In this document: in pieces, positions 1 to 11,588 of the stretch
Layout of the letters: each line of letters starts with the position of its first letter
How positions within the stretch are numbered: the stretch's first letter is position 1
From: Triops longicaudatus
Taxonomy: Eukaryota > Arthropoda > Branchiopoda > Notostraca > Triopsidae
Length of the DNA stretch: 64,000 nt
Assembly: GCA_022885665.1 (NCBI GenBank)
Contig: JAGQDJ010000058.1
Coordinates: forward strand, 62,342 to 126,341
Direction of reading: 5' to 3'
Position numbers and translations under genes: made by a program
The notes under the pieces: model-generated
The model's input: only the letters and a program-made list of their open reading frames with translations
Database searches by the model: none
Told to the model about the DNA's origin: nothing

Positions 1-2294
1 GGATTAGTTCTAAGGCATACGCCAACCAAATCCTTCTGTACGGGCACTTCAAGAGTAGCAATCGTTCGCTGAACGTGCTCTTCGGTAACCACAGTTCCCA
101 AATCGCCATTGCCGTGGATTTCCAAAGCTGCCATTTCCAACGCGCACATACCAAAAGAATAGATATCCACGGCAGGTGTCAAAATGGCTACAGGAATAAA
201 ATGTTAATCAATAAAAATACGAAAAAACAGAAGTCTTTAATTTTCTAAGTATTTTTTCATATTTTTGGATATCTAACTTACTCCCGAATTCTGGTGCAAT
301 AAAGTGAGTGTTTTTTACATTATCACGACATGTTTTAACATGTTGATGGATGGCGTCTGGTGCAACTAATAAATTTAGAATAATTAATATTTACTTCTTA
401 AACAACACAAGATAAATATAAAAAGCTAAAACAAAACGTACCAGATCCAATTTTAATTAAACCGTTATGTTGAATAAATATCGTATCGCACGTTAGATTT
501 CCGTGAACGATAGGAGGTGAACATGAATGCAAATAACTGCAAAAAAAGTAAAATTTAATTATTAACTAAATGCTTCAGCTAGCTGTTTTACCTTAAAGCA
601 GACAAAATTTGCGTGCACCACCGCTTCCATGACTGTAACGGTGGCTTTTTAACATTTCTTTTGGTCCGTTTTAGAAACTGCTTCAAAGAGCCCGAGGACA
701 TGTATTCCGTAATGAAGATGACCTACGAGAAAAGTGGTACTTGTTTCACACGCCAAAAACCACATTCACTTAATAGATCGTTTTTAAACCGTTTGAATGA
801 ATACGTATCATCAAAATGCTAACCCGGGGTTTTTCGTCACGGCTATCAATCCAGTATTTATGGAACTTGACAATATTAGGATGTTCTAGCTGAGTCAGGT
901 TGTCGAAAACTTGTCGGATTTTTTCTTCTTGAGCCTTAAAGTTTTTCCGTTCCGAAAATCGCACTTCATTCCACACAACTTCCACGCCTTCTTCTGTGTC
1001 CATAGCTAAGTAAGCCGCATCAATTCCAGGAACATCACGTTGCTGAACCTGCTCAACACCCGTTGCAAAGAAAAAAAAAGTAAAATATCCAAAAAGTGAA
1101 GAAACAGCAAAATGAACGTTGGCGCCAAGCCAATCACGATGTCATAGCTACAAAATTGACGGGAAAAACCTGAGCCAAACGCGAAACACAAAAATAAAAA
1201 AAAGATAAATAAAAGGGAAAAAAGGTGGTTATAAAGGTATTCAAACACGAAACTGGATTTCTGTGCAGTGACCGAAGCCGGTCTTGCCAGATTGGGAAAC
1301 AGGATTGAAGGGGAAATGAGGATTACGTCCTTGACGTCCAGTCTGACCAAGGCCGCCCTAGCCCAAACAAGGAAGGGAAAACTATTTCTTGGTCCCATTT
1401 CCCCAAGTTAGGGCAGTCGTACCTGGCTCCTTACACCGTCCAAGCTTTCATTATACGTCTTTAAATGGGAACTTGGCCAGAGCTATATGACGCATTTGTG
1501 CTAGACCTGGGCTTTCAAAGGAATTTGACCCTTTGGACAAAATCTCGAGACGCGACTCATTAAGTTTTGCCTTTCACAAGCGACGTTTGTTACGACGATC
1601 CCTGACAAAGGACAACACATCCGGTGTACAAGTCCCGGTTTGATAAGGGCTTTAATTGACTCGGAATTGGCTCCAGTGATCGAACACGTTCAGATAACTA
1701 AGACAATATAGGTCAGCGATTCAGGGAGAGTAGAAGCTTTCGCAAGACGAATTCGCAACGAATTTCGCAAAGGTATCTTGAGGATAACGATGTCTAACTG
1801 AATTACATTTAACGCAAAGATAGGGTAAGGAAAGTACGGGGGTAGGGAGCAAGGAGAAAAGAGGAAGAGTAAGCGTATTTCCGTCCAAGAATTTCAAGGC
1901 TACATTTGCGGGCCATCTGTCTAGACACAAGCAAGCCGCACGTTTGCAATGCCGGGGAGGAGGGTCGACTTTTTCTTTGCCGCAGATTTTTTGCCCTTGA
2001 AGATGGTATTACAAGGTTTCCTTGGGTTATGCCAAAAAGTGCTTCTTCATAACTGAATTACTCGCCAAGCAAACGGCAGGAATGTGCAAATCAACATGTT
2101 TTGTGTTAGTGGAATACAAATAAGAAAAAGAGTAAGATAATAACAAAAGACATTTTTTTAACCTCCTCGCGTCGCTTAAGCCAACGTCCGCAGGGGCTTT
2201 CTTCTAGGATTTCACTTTCATCTTCTGAATCTTCGGCACCGCTTTTGGTTTTCTTTTCTTCATGTTCGTTGCTTGAGCGACTGGCAGGTACCAT
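1..2294 (-). CDS. NRBP1: Nuclear receptor-binding protein (NRBP/Madm pseudokinase), 3' end cut by window
   Basis: Pseudokinase adaptor of the NRBP/Madm family, known to work in ER-Golgi traffic and growth signalling. Exons on the minus strand, read by eye: 2294-2163 (ATG, acidic N-terminus ending ESPCGRWLKRREE), 1048-824 (VQQRDVPGIDAAYLAMDTEE onward), 722-592, about 533-440, about 363-282 and about 187 to the window edge. The deduced protein follows human NRBP1 nearly residue for residue over the kinase-like fold. The HRD catalytic loop reads HGNLTCD and the DFG position reads IGS, so the protein should lack phosphotransfer activity, as is known for the family. The start is the ATG just inside an exon preceded by a good acceptor, so a non-coding first exon probably lies upstream. 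The intron from 1049 to 2162 is the only long one (1.1 kb). The C-terminus lies before position 1. Confidence 0.95.
1049..2162 (-). other. Long first coding intron of NRBP
   Basis: Between the donor after codon 44 and the acceptor before VQQRDVPG. Open frames in this stretch show no family resemblance and several lack an ATG. I see no repeat or RNA gene in it. Confidence 0.7.
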
Positions 2295-4089
2295 TCTGTA
2301 ACGAATACCGACCAATTCGAACAAAGGATGCGTTTAGGTTCCACGTAGTATGATTGCAGAACGAAATGTCCTTAGCAAGCTACGCAAAGTAAGATTTCAG
2401 GAGTCTAATTTTTGTAGCCAAGTCAGTTGACACAATCACAAACACCGTTTGGGGGTCAATGCAGAATTTTCTTTGTCCACTGCTAAGGAGAAATCACCAA
2501 AGAAAAACTTGGTTTAGATACAGAACACTGTACACCGAAAATAGAGTTTTGGGAGAATTACCTAATATAAATAAGAGAAAATCCGAATCCAACTTCCACG
2601 TCCGGACGGACACACCTCTGTCCGTGAAATGCGCAAGTGCCAACAACGCAACGCACGTTTTCCTCTCCACTCCGTCAAGATTGTTTTGATAGAAGCTTGC
2701 AGCAATGGCCACCGCTGCGCTAGCTACCGAACAAAGTCCAACCTATCTGTTGCATTCAAATTCCTAGTTTGAACTTTCAGGACCCCGGTCAGCCTTCACT
2801 GGACTATCTTTAGATTACAGTTCAACTCGTGAGGAAATATTTTATTTCGAAACCTACTTAGACGGATGACTGTATGTTCTATTTTTGACCCCCTACGTCT
2901 AATTTTAACTTCTTTCTCCTATGGAAATACACCATCTCTTGATAGCGAAATTTTGCGATACAACATCACAAGGCAAAGTTCGGAAGGGCAATTGGAAAAT
3001 GTGAGAATACAGTTAAACTTCGTTATAACGAGGGACGAGGTCCTCTCGAGAGAAGCGCATGGAATCCATGCCATAACTGATTATTATGAACTTCAGCTAT
3101 GAAAAACAAATTTCCCCGTCTTCTTAATTGTTCGTTGCAACGAAATTCCACTTCGATCATTTTTTGGATTTTTCAACGATGAGGAGTGATTTTTTTAAAA
3201 AAACAAAAGGAAAGTAAGAAAGAAGTTTAAAAAGAAAAAGAAAAATTTTAAAAATAATTGCCGGTGCTGCGATTTATGGCGGTGACTTCATTTGCAGTTT
3301 GCATGCTGAAGGACTGTGTTTATTTGTTTTAAGTTCTTTTCACTCCTCAAGTATCCCGTCTCGTCATTCATAAGAAACGCAAGGAGAACACTGCTTCAAT
3401 CTTTTCTTACAGCATTCGCTTGTGATAAGTCGGGTCAAATGTAACAAATATTACCTTTAATTGCCCATATACTTGTTGACCGAAAAAAAGATCCACAGGG
3501 AAAGACTAAAGCAGGTTACACAGTTACAAATAAATAAAGAAGGTTATCGTTTTAAATTTAATTAGGGCGACACTTACATTGCATAAAGTGTCTTCCAAAA
3601 GGAGCACAACGTTAAAACATGATTAAGTAATAGAGCTGTAAAAAGCAGTTTGGTACGAAATATTAAAAAGCCAAAAATCAATGCAGCAAAATACGCGGAA
3701 TTTCACACGGCGTTGAACTTTCAAAATTTGAATTTTATTCCTAAAACTAATTACTTAAACAAAACACTCCGTTCAACAGAATAATACTCTTTTGGGCTAA
3801 TACAAAATTTAACCTCAAAATATTTTAACAAAGAGTGCCTTTAAGAACGAAACGTCACACTCGAATGAACTACCTTCGAAACATCCGCAGATTGCACGAG
3901 AATCGGAGCAATTAAATGCGACGGAACAAATGTGAAAACAAGACTTCAATTGCTGTCAATTTTGAGGCTAAGGTAAGGAGAGAAGAGATGACGAACTGGC
4001 ATTTACTCGCATGATTGTATTCCGATAAACATGGAAACCCTGTAGTTAACTGCCATTTTCATGCACCTTATCCACTTGAATTCACTAAA
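2295..4089. other. Intergenic region between NRBP and the GH1 array
   Basis: AT-rich sequence without a recognisable gene. It should hold the NRBP promoter and 5' untranslated exon (near 2295 upward) and the 3' flank of GH1 gene A. A short stretch at 3010-3036 resembles the terminal repeat of pogo-like DNA transposons (the word TTCGTTATAACGAG), but no partner repeat was found. Low-complexity A-rich stretches lie around 3190-3255. Confidence 0.5.
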
Positions 4090-6182
4090 TTATGTATTAA
4101 GCTTACAAGGAGGCGAAGTTTCCATGAAACCATTATCTGAAATTAACTTAGCGTAATACCGAGCCGAAGATTTCGGTACTCGAGGCCGAGACGGGTCCGT
4201 GAAATTAACGTAATGTAATCCAAACTTTTGCCTAAAGAAAAACAAAAATACATATTGCATGTAGGCAGCATTTTTGTGATAAAAACTGGAGTATTAGCAC
4301 AACGCTTAAATAATTACGTGAAGCCCGATGTCCATTCAAAGTTATCCATCAGCGACCAGGCGGTATACCCGATCACGTTGACATTATCAAGTTTGATTGC
4401 TACAAGATATTATTATAAAAAAATCTTATGTAAAAGCACACTTAAAGGCTTACCTTTGAGGAGTTGATTAATATTATGCTTGTAATAATAGACACGCAAC
4501 AGGTCGTCAGTATTTCCTGAAGTATCGCCAATACCGTTTTCAGTGACAATGATGGGGATGTCACCGTAATTCTTTCTCATCCAGTTGACAATTTTACGCA
4601 TACCAAACGGTGTAACTTTCATAGAAGAAGGTCCTGCTCTAAGTTATTTTCGTCCATTAACTTTGGCCAGAACCAAAAATAAACTAAAATACATTTAAAA
4701 AAAAAAAACTTACGAAAACCATTCAGGATCTTGATACGTAGCAACATCGCGGTCTTCGATATACCCAATGATTTTAATGTCATTTTTGTAATCTTCGGCT
4801 AAATAAGTTGTGTAGTAATTTAAGCCAAGAAAATCAGCAGTGCCGTTGATGTACGCCTTCTCTTCGTCAGTAAACTCCGGAAGACGAGATGTAGCGAAGC
4901 CTTGTGCTGAACTCTTGGATCCAACCTTTACGTAAAAAAAAAAAAAAAAAAAAAAAAAAAAGATAAAGAAAAGAAAAGCAACAAATAAAAAAAGACGAAG
5001 TACAAACCATTTCTTTCATAATCTCCGGGTAGTCTCCGTTTTTGCAAATAGGATTCGCAAACCAGCCACCATTGAACTGCAAATCACGTTCAGCAGCTGC
5101 CTGATTTGCTTCGGAACTATCCGCTGGCTCCGTCCAACCAATGTTGAGAGTAATTCCACATAGACCTAAATTAGTGTATTAGACGATTTGAGACAATGTA
5201 AGTACAAGTACCAGACCTTTTTGCGTTGACTTGAACTCTTCCTCGTAAATACGGTAAGCACGAGCGTGCGCACGGATCTGATTGTGTGCAGCAATGTAAT
5301 CAAGTGTACCTGTACCAACAATACCGGGAGCATTATTTCCTCTTCCATACCCTAAGAATGCTGTACACCAAGGTTCGTTCAGCGTGATCCAATATTTTAC
5401 CTAACATTTTCTTGTTTATTGAAAAAATATAACATAATCAAGTTTACGTCGTCTCCCAAGTACGAATAGAGAGCTCGCGCATATTTCCCAAACCAGTCAA
5501 CGATGTCGGAATTCAACCACCCACCGCGGTCTTGTAGGCATTGAGGAAGATCCCAGTGGTACATTGTAACCTATTTTTACGTCTACATGAGTCCGAGTGA
5601 ATCTTTAATATCACTACGATGAAGCTTACCATTGGCTCAATGCCGTTTGCCTTCAGTTCTGTGATCAAGTTTTTGTAATATGTAACCCCAGCCTGATTCA
5701 CGTCGCCAAATCCGTCAGGGATAATACGACTCCAAGCGATTGAGAAACGATAGTGACTCACCTGTTAGATATATCTAATTTATAATGTTTTTGTTCAAAA
5801 GCAAAAAATAAAGCATAAAAATATTTCTTTATTCTCACCCCTAATGCTTTCAAGAGTTGAACGTCTTCTTTGTATTTATGGTAACTGTCACAAGCTACCG
5901 CGCCGGTAGTGCCGTCTGCTACAATTCCAGGCCCAGCGGTGAAAACGTCCCAGATACTCAAGCTCTTTCCTAATTTCTTACATATAGCACCTGGTTGTAA
6001 AAAGTAGATCGTTAAGAAGTCAAACCGTCTTCGTTCCATGCTCCTTCGACTTGGTATGAAGAAGTAGCTGCAGCCCAAATAAATCCATCCGGAAATGTAT
6101 CATAGAGAACCGGTTCCTCCGTATAGTCACAAGTAGCTAACGCTGTGTACGTTATTAGTAAACAAACAAAAAATAAATTCAT
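4090..6182 (-). CDS. Secreted GH1 beta-glucosidase / myrosinase-like enzyme, copy A
   Basis: Family 1 glycoside hydrolase that should release terminal beta-linked glucose or galactose; arthropod members are usually midgut or salivary enzymes. About ten exons. The ATG at 6182 opens a hydrophobic signal peptide (MNLFFVCLLITYTALATC), followed by the GH1 start motif FPDGFIWAAATSSYQVEG. The acid/base motif TLNEPW is at about 5365-5380 and the nucleophile motif IIVTENG near 4537-4555; the C-terminal WSLMDNFEW and the last exon ending PPCKLNT* (stop 4090-4092) are intact. The first intron is only 56 nt (5970-6025), donor after GACG and acceptor TTAG before GAAAG, giving NEDGKSLSIWD. The protein is of normal single-domain length, near 490-500 residues. 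The specific substrate (glucoside, galactoside, glucosinolate) cannot be told from sequence. Confidence 0.93.
4934..4961 (-). repeat. 28-nt homopolymer serving as a polypyrimidine tract
   Basis: A run of 28 A on the plus strand, that is T28 on the coding strand of GH1 copy A. It sits seven bases from the acceptor AAAG that starts exon VGSKSSAQGF, so it acts as the intron's polypyrimidine tract. Runs of this length are length-unstable in sequencing and in populations. Confidence 0.85.
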
Positions 6183-6254
6183 ATTTAACTCTCGATAAGA
6201 ACTTTGCTACGAGACTCAGCACGAGTAAAGAGTGTGACTATTTCAGGTGACGGT

Positions 6255-6305
6255 TTTGCACTTATAAGGTTCTGTGTCTTGTGAAAAAACCCTTCTGTGT
6301 AAATA
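6255..6305 (-). promoter_or_regulatory. TATA-box promoter block of GH1 copy A
   Basis: Read on the minus strand, the block TTTACACAG-AGGGTT-TTTCAC-GAC...GAAC-TTATAA lies 80-120 bases before the ATG at 6182. It is almost repeated before copy B (9194-9238), while the bases between the TATA box and the ATG have diverged. A TATA box (TTATAAG, 6261-6269) with a TCACAC initiator-like word about 30 bases downstream fits a core promoter. Confidence 0.6.
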
Positions 6306-6710
6306 TTATAATCTTTCTTGCGATATCTCAATTCTCTCTTTACCCATACTTCCACATTTGCATTTTCTGATTAAAGAGCTATTTTTAAGAGCTAGAATAT
6401 GTCTGCCATACTTTTGGTTCTTTCACGAGATTGCATTTTGAAGGCAGAAACATATCTTCACCATGGGATTCGTTCGTAACACATATGCAATTTAGTTGTA
6501 TGGTAAAATGACAGTGGAAGGATTTTCTTGAAAAAAAAATAATAAATAAAAATCCGGGAATGCCGTATATGGGTTCTCTCCTATTTTTATTTTTATTTAT
6601 TTAATTTACGAATTAAACAAAAAATAAATGAATTTCTCCCATGAGTGTTTCAATTTATATTTCATTGCTATAGCCATATTAGCACACTGTAATTCGTTGC
6701 ATATACAGTA

Positions 6711-6824
6711 TTAGGCGCTGAGTTTACACGGCGCGGACCCTTCTATAAATCCGTTGTCAGAAACAAGTTTCGCGTAATCCGAAGCTGACGCTTTCGGCTC
6801 TCGGGGACGCGATGGGTCCGTGAA
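6711..6824 (-). pseudogene. Relic terminal exon of a fourth GH1 gene
   Basis: On the minus strand, codons from 6824 read TDPSRPREPKASASDYAKLV and end FIEGSAPCKLSA* with the stop at 6711-6713. This matches the last-exon peptides of copies A (PCKLNT*) and B (PCKLNA*) over about 37 residues without an internal stop. The first part of the exon (QKFGLHYVN in A and B) is missing and no splice acceptor lies close upstream, so it cannot be spliced as a normal alternative last exon. It lies 230 bases beyond the stop of copy B and 530 bases upstream of the start of copy A, where a deleted gene copy would have ended. Confidence 0.8.
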
Positions 6825-7053
6825 AAGTTTTATAGATGTACATTTATAACAGCACCCCATTTGATTTCGGTATTTTAATTTGTATGCTATTTCTTTATTT
6901 TATTTAAAAGTACATCAAGTGGATTTATGAGTTAATTCTATTAATGAAACTAATTAGCCTCAAAGACGGAATATTAAATCTCATATACGAGCATTTGTAC
7001 GCTCATAATTTTCGTGAACTTTTCGTTTTCAGAGTTCAGTATTTTACTCATGG

Positions 7054-9122
7054 CTATGCATTTAACTTGCAAGGGAAAGCACTTTCCACGAATCCGTTGT
7101 CGGAAATTAACTTTGCGTAATAGTTGGCGGACGCTTTCGGTACTCGAGGACGCGAGGGGTCAGTGAAATTCACGTAGTGTAGTCCAAATTTTTGCCTTGA
7201 GTAAAGGTAAAAATATTATTTTTCATTATGGTAAATGACTGAAATATTGCAGGCAGTATGTGTAAGTATTTACGTATAGCCTTGTGTCCATTCAAAATTG
7301 TCCATAAGCGACCACGCTGTGTATCCGACCACGTTTACGTTGTCGAGTTTGATTGCTAGATAAAATTATTCATTTTAATCACACGCAAATGTAATTCTTA
7401 ATATCTTCGGAATTTACCTTTCAGGAGCTGATTGATGGTGTGCTTGTAGTAGTAGATACGCAACAGATCGTCAGTGTTTCCCGCAGTATCGCTAAACCCA
7501 TTCTCGGTTACAATAATTGGAACGTTTCCATAATTCTTTTTAATCCAGTTAACAATTTTTCGCATACCAAATGGTGCAATTTTCAACCAAGAAGACCCAG
7601 ACCTAGAATTATAATTTTCGTAGAATCAAAAAGAGAATTTGGAACAGGAATAAAAGACTTACGAATACCATTCCGGATCTTGATACGTGGCAACATCACG
7701 GTCTTCCATATAGCCGATTATGTTTACGTCATTTTTGTAGTCTTGGGCTATGTAAGTTGTATAGGAATTTAAACCAAAGAAATCCGAGGTGCCGTTGATG
7801 TAAGCCTTCTCTTCGTCTGTAAACTCAGGAAGACGAGACACAGGGAATCCTTGAGCTACACTTTTCGATGCAACCTACTTGTCGGAGGAGTTAGGACACT
7901 GAAACTCTATTCGCTTCTTTACCAGTTCTTTCATTATTTCTGGATAGTCTCCGTTCTTGTAAATAGGGTTAGCAAACCAGCCACCATTGAATTGCAGGTC
8001 ACGTTCAGCAGCTGCCTGACTTTCCTCGGAACTATCAGCTGGCTCAGTCCAACCAATGTTGAGGGTAATGCCACATAGACCTTTATGCGTACATCAGATG
8101 CCTTAAACTTTCCACCTACTTTGAAGGACCTACCTTTTTGTGTAGGTTTGAATTCTTTCTCATATATACGGTATGCCCTGGCGTGTGCACGAATCAGATT
8201 GTGTGCAGCAATGTAATCCAGGGTACCCGTACCACTGATCCCCGGAGCTCCGTCTCCCCTTCCGTACCCAGAGAAGGCTGTACACCATGGTTCGTTCAAC
8301 GTGATCCAAAGCTTCACCTAAACGAAATTTAAAGTTGTACTAAGTTAACTTGTTTGCTTATGTGTTTACGCTTACATCATCTCCGAAATTCGAAAAAAGA
8401 GCTCTAGCATATATTTCGAACCAGTCGGCAATATCAGAGTTCAACCATCCACCTTGGTCTTGAAGACATTGTGGAAGATCCCAGTGGTAAATTGTGACCT
8501 ATTTCGCATTGTTATTAGCTTGAAACTATTTTTTTAATTTAATTTAATTTTTGTTATTTTTGTGAATTTTTTTTTCTTAGCGTGTGACTCACCATAGGTT
8601 CAATTCCGTTAGCTTTCAATTCTGCAATCAAGTTTTTGTAATAGGCGACCCCTGCCGGATTCACATTCCCAATACCGTCGGGTATAATACGAGTCCATGC
8701 GATAGAAAAGCGATAGTGACTAACCTGTTTAATTCATTTTAGATGTAAGATTTATTTAGTTTACAAAAGAATGTAATTTTCACCCCAATTGCTTTGAGAA
8801 GTTGAACGTCTTCTTTATATTTATGGTAGCTATCACAAGCTACTTTCGCCGTGCTTCCATCTGCCACGATTCCAGGTTTGGCTGTAAAAACGTCCCAAAT
8901 ACTCAAGCTCTTTCCTAGATTCTAAATTAAGTAAGTCTTCTGGTAAGGATACTTTCGAAACAAACCATCCTCATTCCATGCTCCTTCAACTTGATGCGCA
9001 GCAGTAGCTGCCGCCCAAATGAATCCGTCCGGAAATGTATCATAGAGAAGTGGCTCGTCTACATACTCACACGAAATCACGGCCGTATATACTAGAAGCA
9101 CAGTCACAAGAAAAACTTTCAT
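7054..9122 (-). CDS. Secreted GH1 beta-glucosidase / myrosinase-like enzyme, copy B
   Basis: Second intact GH1 enzyme, very close to copy A in sequence and in exon plan. The ATG at 9122 is preferred because the upstream in-frame codons contain no other ATG; it opens the signal peptide MKVFLVTVLLVYTAVISC. FPDGFIWAAATAAHQVEGAW follows, then a 51-nt first intron (8915-8965) at the same position as in A and C. The acid/base TLNEPW lies at 8291-8308 and the nucleophile IIVTENGF near 7500-7520. The last exon ends PCKLNA* (stop 7054-7056). The exon LNEPWCTAFSGYGRGDGAPG carries the usual substrate-site context. All catalytic elements are present, so the gene should be active. It shares a TATA-containing promoter block with copy A. 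Confidence 0.93.
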
Positions 9123-9193
9123 TTTATGATTCTGCACTAATTATTGAACCTTAACTTCCAACACACACATTAGTTCTATGCATGATGAATTCG

Positions 9194-9240
9194 CGTTTAT
9201 AAGTTCTACGGTCCTGTGAAATAACCCTACTGTGTAAACA
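9194..9240 (-). promoter_or_regulatory. TATA-box promoter block of GH1 copy B
   Basis: Counterpart of the block before copy A. On the minus strand it reads TTTACACAGTAGGGTTATTT, then a CACAGGAC-like stretch and the TATA word CTTATAAAC (about 9194-9204), roughly 75-115 bases before the ATG at 9122. Confidence 0.6.
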
Positions 9241-9485
9241 GTGTTATCTTTCCGAACTTCTTGGGATATTTTTGTCAGTGCTTTGTTATTTCGCTTTACC
9301 TGATTAAGCTTCCCTAACATTGTACCGAGACGAAATGAATGACTCATACTTTGGGTTCACATCTTTGTGCAAATACTACAAAATGAATTTATTTTTCCTT
9401 AAGCATTACATTTCGTTGTTAAACACAATTTGAACAGTTTTTTTTGTGGATTTAACATTATTTCAAATTTCGGTGGATGTTAATT

Positions 9486-11588
9486 TTAACTAAAGGCACA
9501 AAAACCCTCTTCGAAACCGTTATCCGCAACAATACGAGCATAGTACTTTGCTGATGCCTTGGCTGTACGAGGGCGGGCGGGATCCGTGAAATTTACATAA
9601 TGTAATCCAAATCGCTCTCTAGCAAAATTTTTCAGTATAAGGTTAGTTATTTTGAAACAGTATGTGATGGTATTACGTGTAACCCTTCTGCCATTCGAAG
9701 TTATCCATTAACGACCAGGCAGTGTAGCCGAAGACGTTAACGTTGTCGATGTTCACAGCTGTAATTATAAATGAACGGTAAAATATACTGATTTTACTAA
9801 GTGCATTATTGTAAATAAGCACAACACCTTTTAAGAGTTGGTTGATGTTGTGCTTATAGTAATAGATACGCATCAAATCGTCTGTGTTACCAGAGTTGTC
9901 ACTATACCCATTCTCGGTAATAATAATAGGAACATCTCCATAACTTTCCTTTATCCAGTTTAGAACTTTTCGTAGACCAAACGGCGTAATTTTCAGCCAA
10001 GAAGAACCGGATCTTTCAAAAATACATACGCGAAAAATTGAAAGAAAAAGAAAATGTTTGGAAACATACCCATACCACTGAGGATCTTGAAACGAAATTG
10101 TGTCGTGATCTTCTGCATAACCAATGACGTGATTGTCAAATTTGTGATATTTGCTCTTCGCAGAAGTGTAATAATTTAACCCGAAAAAGTCCGAGCTGCC
10201 TTTAACAAGTTCTTCCTCGCTTGGGGTAAATTCTGGTAATCGAGACGTTTTGAAGCCTTGCACTATACTTTTCGCAGCAATCTAAAGCGAAACTGGTCTG
10301 AAGTTGCAGGTTTGCGTACTGAAAATACCATTTCTTTCATGATATCTGGGTAATCTCCATTCAGAAATATCGGATTAGCAAACCAGCCGCCGCTAAATTG
10401 CAAATCTCGCTCTGCCGCAGCTTGGCTTTCGGGTGAATTATCAGCGGGCTCCGACCATCCAATATTTAGCGTAATTCCACATTTGCCTGTCAACCACAAT
10501 GCATGATTGTAACAAAACCTTCCAATACTAACTCATAACCTAGTTGTCTAGGATACTTCACAAACCTAGTTGTTTTGGCTGGAATTCCTTTTCGTACAAC
10601 CTATAGGCGCGTGCGTGGGCGAGAATCATATTATGTCCAGCAATATAATCCAACGTACCAGTACCCGCTCGGCCAGGTGCTTTATTCCCCATGCCGTAAC
10701 CACCAGTTGCTTGCACCCATGGCTCGTTGATTGTAATCCAAAACTTAACCTATTAAATTTTAAATAATAAAAAAATAAATAAAAATAAAAAAGAGTTCAC
10801 ACTTAACATTTATTTTCTATACCTCATCCCCAAAGTTAGTGTAAAGTATACGAGCATAATTTTCAAACCAATCTGCAATTTCTGGGTTCAACCACCCACC
10901 CTTATCTTCTAAGGCTTGTGGTAAATCCCAGTGGTACATTGTAACCTGCAGCGATTGCAAAATATTTCTACCTTTAGTTCTGAAAATTCTGCGCATGTTA
11001 TCAACGAAAAGTAGTGGCAAAATATTCACTTAAAAATAAAATAAAAAATACTAACCATCGGTTCAATTCCATTTGTTTTAAGCTCTTGTATCAAATTTTT
11101 GTAATACATAATTCCAGCCTGGTTTACATAACCATCTCCGTCAGGAAGAATTCGAGGCCAGGCGATAGAAAACCGATAATGGCTAACCTATAGAGTTACA
11201 GGCGTGGGACGGTATTTAGGAACGAGTATTTTAACCAAAAAGCTGGTGTTGTTTACTCCTATAGATTTAAGTAGTTGAACGTCATCTGCGTATCTATAAT
11301 AGCTATCACAGGCAATCTGACCCGAGCTGCCGTCCACAATATTGCCCGGCTCTGCGGTCCAAGTATCCCAAATACTAAGTCCCTTTCCTAGTAACTGCAC
11401 GTAAAGTTATCCGCTGTAAAATCTCTAAGGAACAAACCGTCTTCATTCCAAGCGCCTTCAACTTGGTAAGAAGCTGTGGCCGCAGCCCAAATGAAGCCTT
11501 CCGGAAATTTTTCGTAAAGCAAGGGCTCATCCACATACTCCCCTGTATTTAATGTAAAACAAATGACTAATACGAGAAACGACTTCAT
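9486..11588 (-). CDS. Secreted GH1 beta-glucosidase / myrosinase-like enzyme, copy C
   Basis: Third GH1 enzyme, more diverged from A and B. The ATG at 11588 gives the signal peptide MKSFLVLVICFTLNTG, then FPEGFIWAAATASYQVEGAW. The first intron is 50 nt (11388-11437), splicing to NEDGKGLSIWD. The exons include TMYHWDLPQALEDKGGWLNP (near 10900), the acid/base region EPWVQATGGYGMGNKAPG (near 10700), IGWSEPADNSPESQAAAERD (near 10440) and the nucleophile motif IIITENGYSDNSGN (near 9900-9930). The C-terminal exon is HYVNFTDPARPRTAKASAKY, and the protein ends GFCAFS* without the PCKL tail seen in A, B and the relic. The promoter block shared by A and B is not visible upstream, so expression may differ. 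The catalytic residues are intact. Confidence 0.92.

Noticed and set aside
1006..1398. 130-codon minus-strand frame in the NRBP intron
   Set aside because: Hydrophobic low-complexity peptide overlapping the true exon boundary at 1048 in another frame; no homology seen.
3010..3036. Possible second pogo-like element next to NRBP
   Set aside because: Only one end-like word is present; no inverted partner or TA-flanked element could be delimited.
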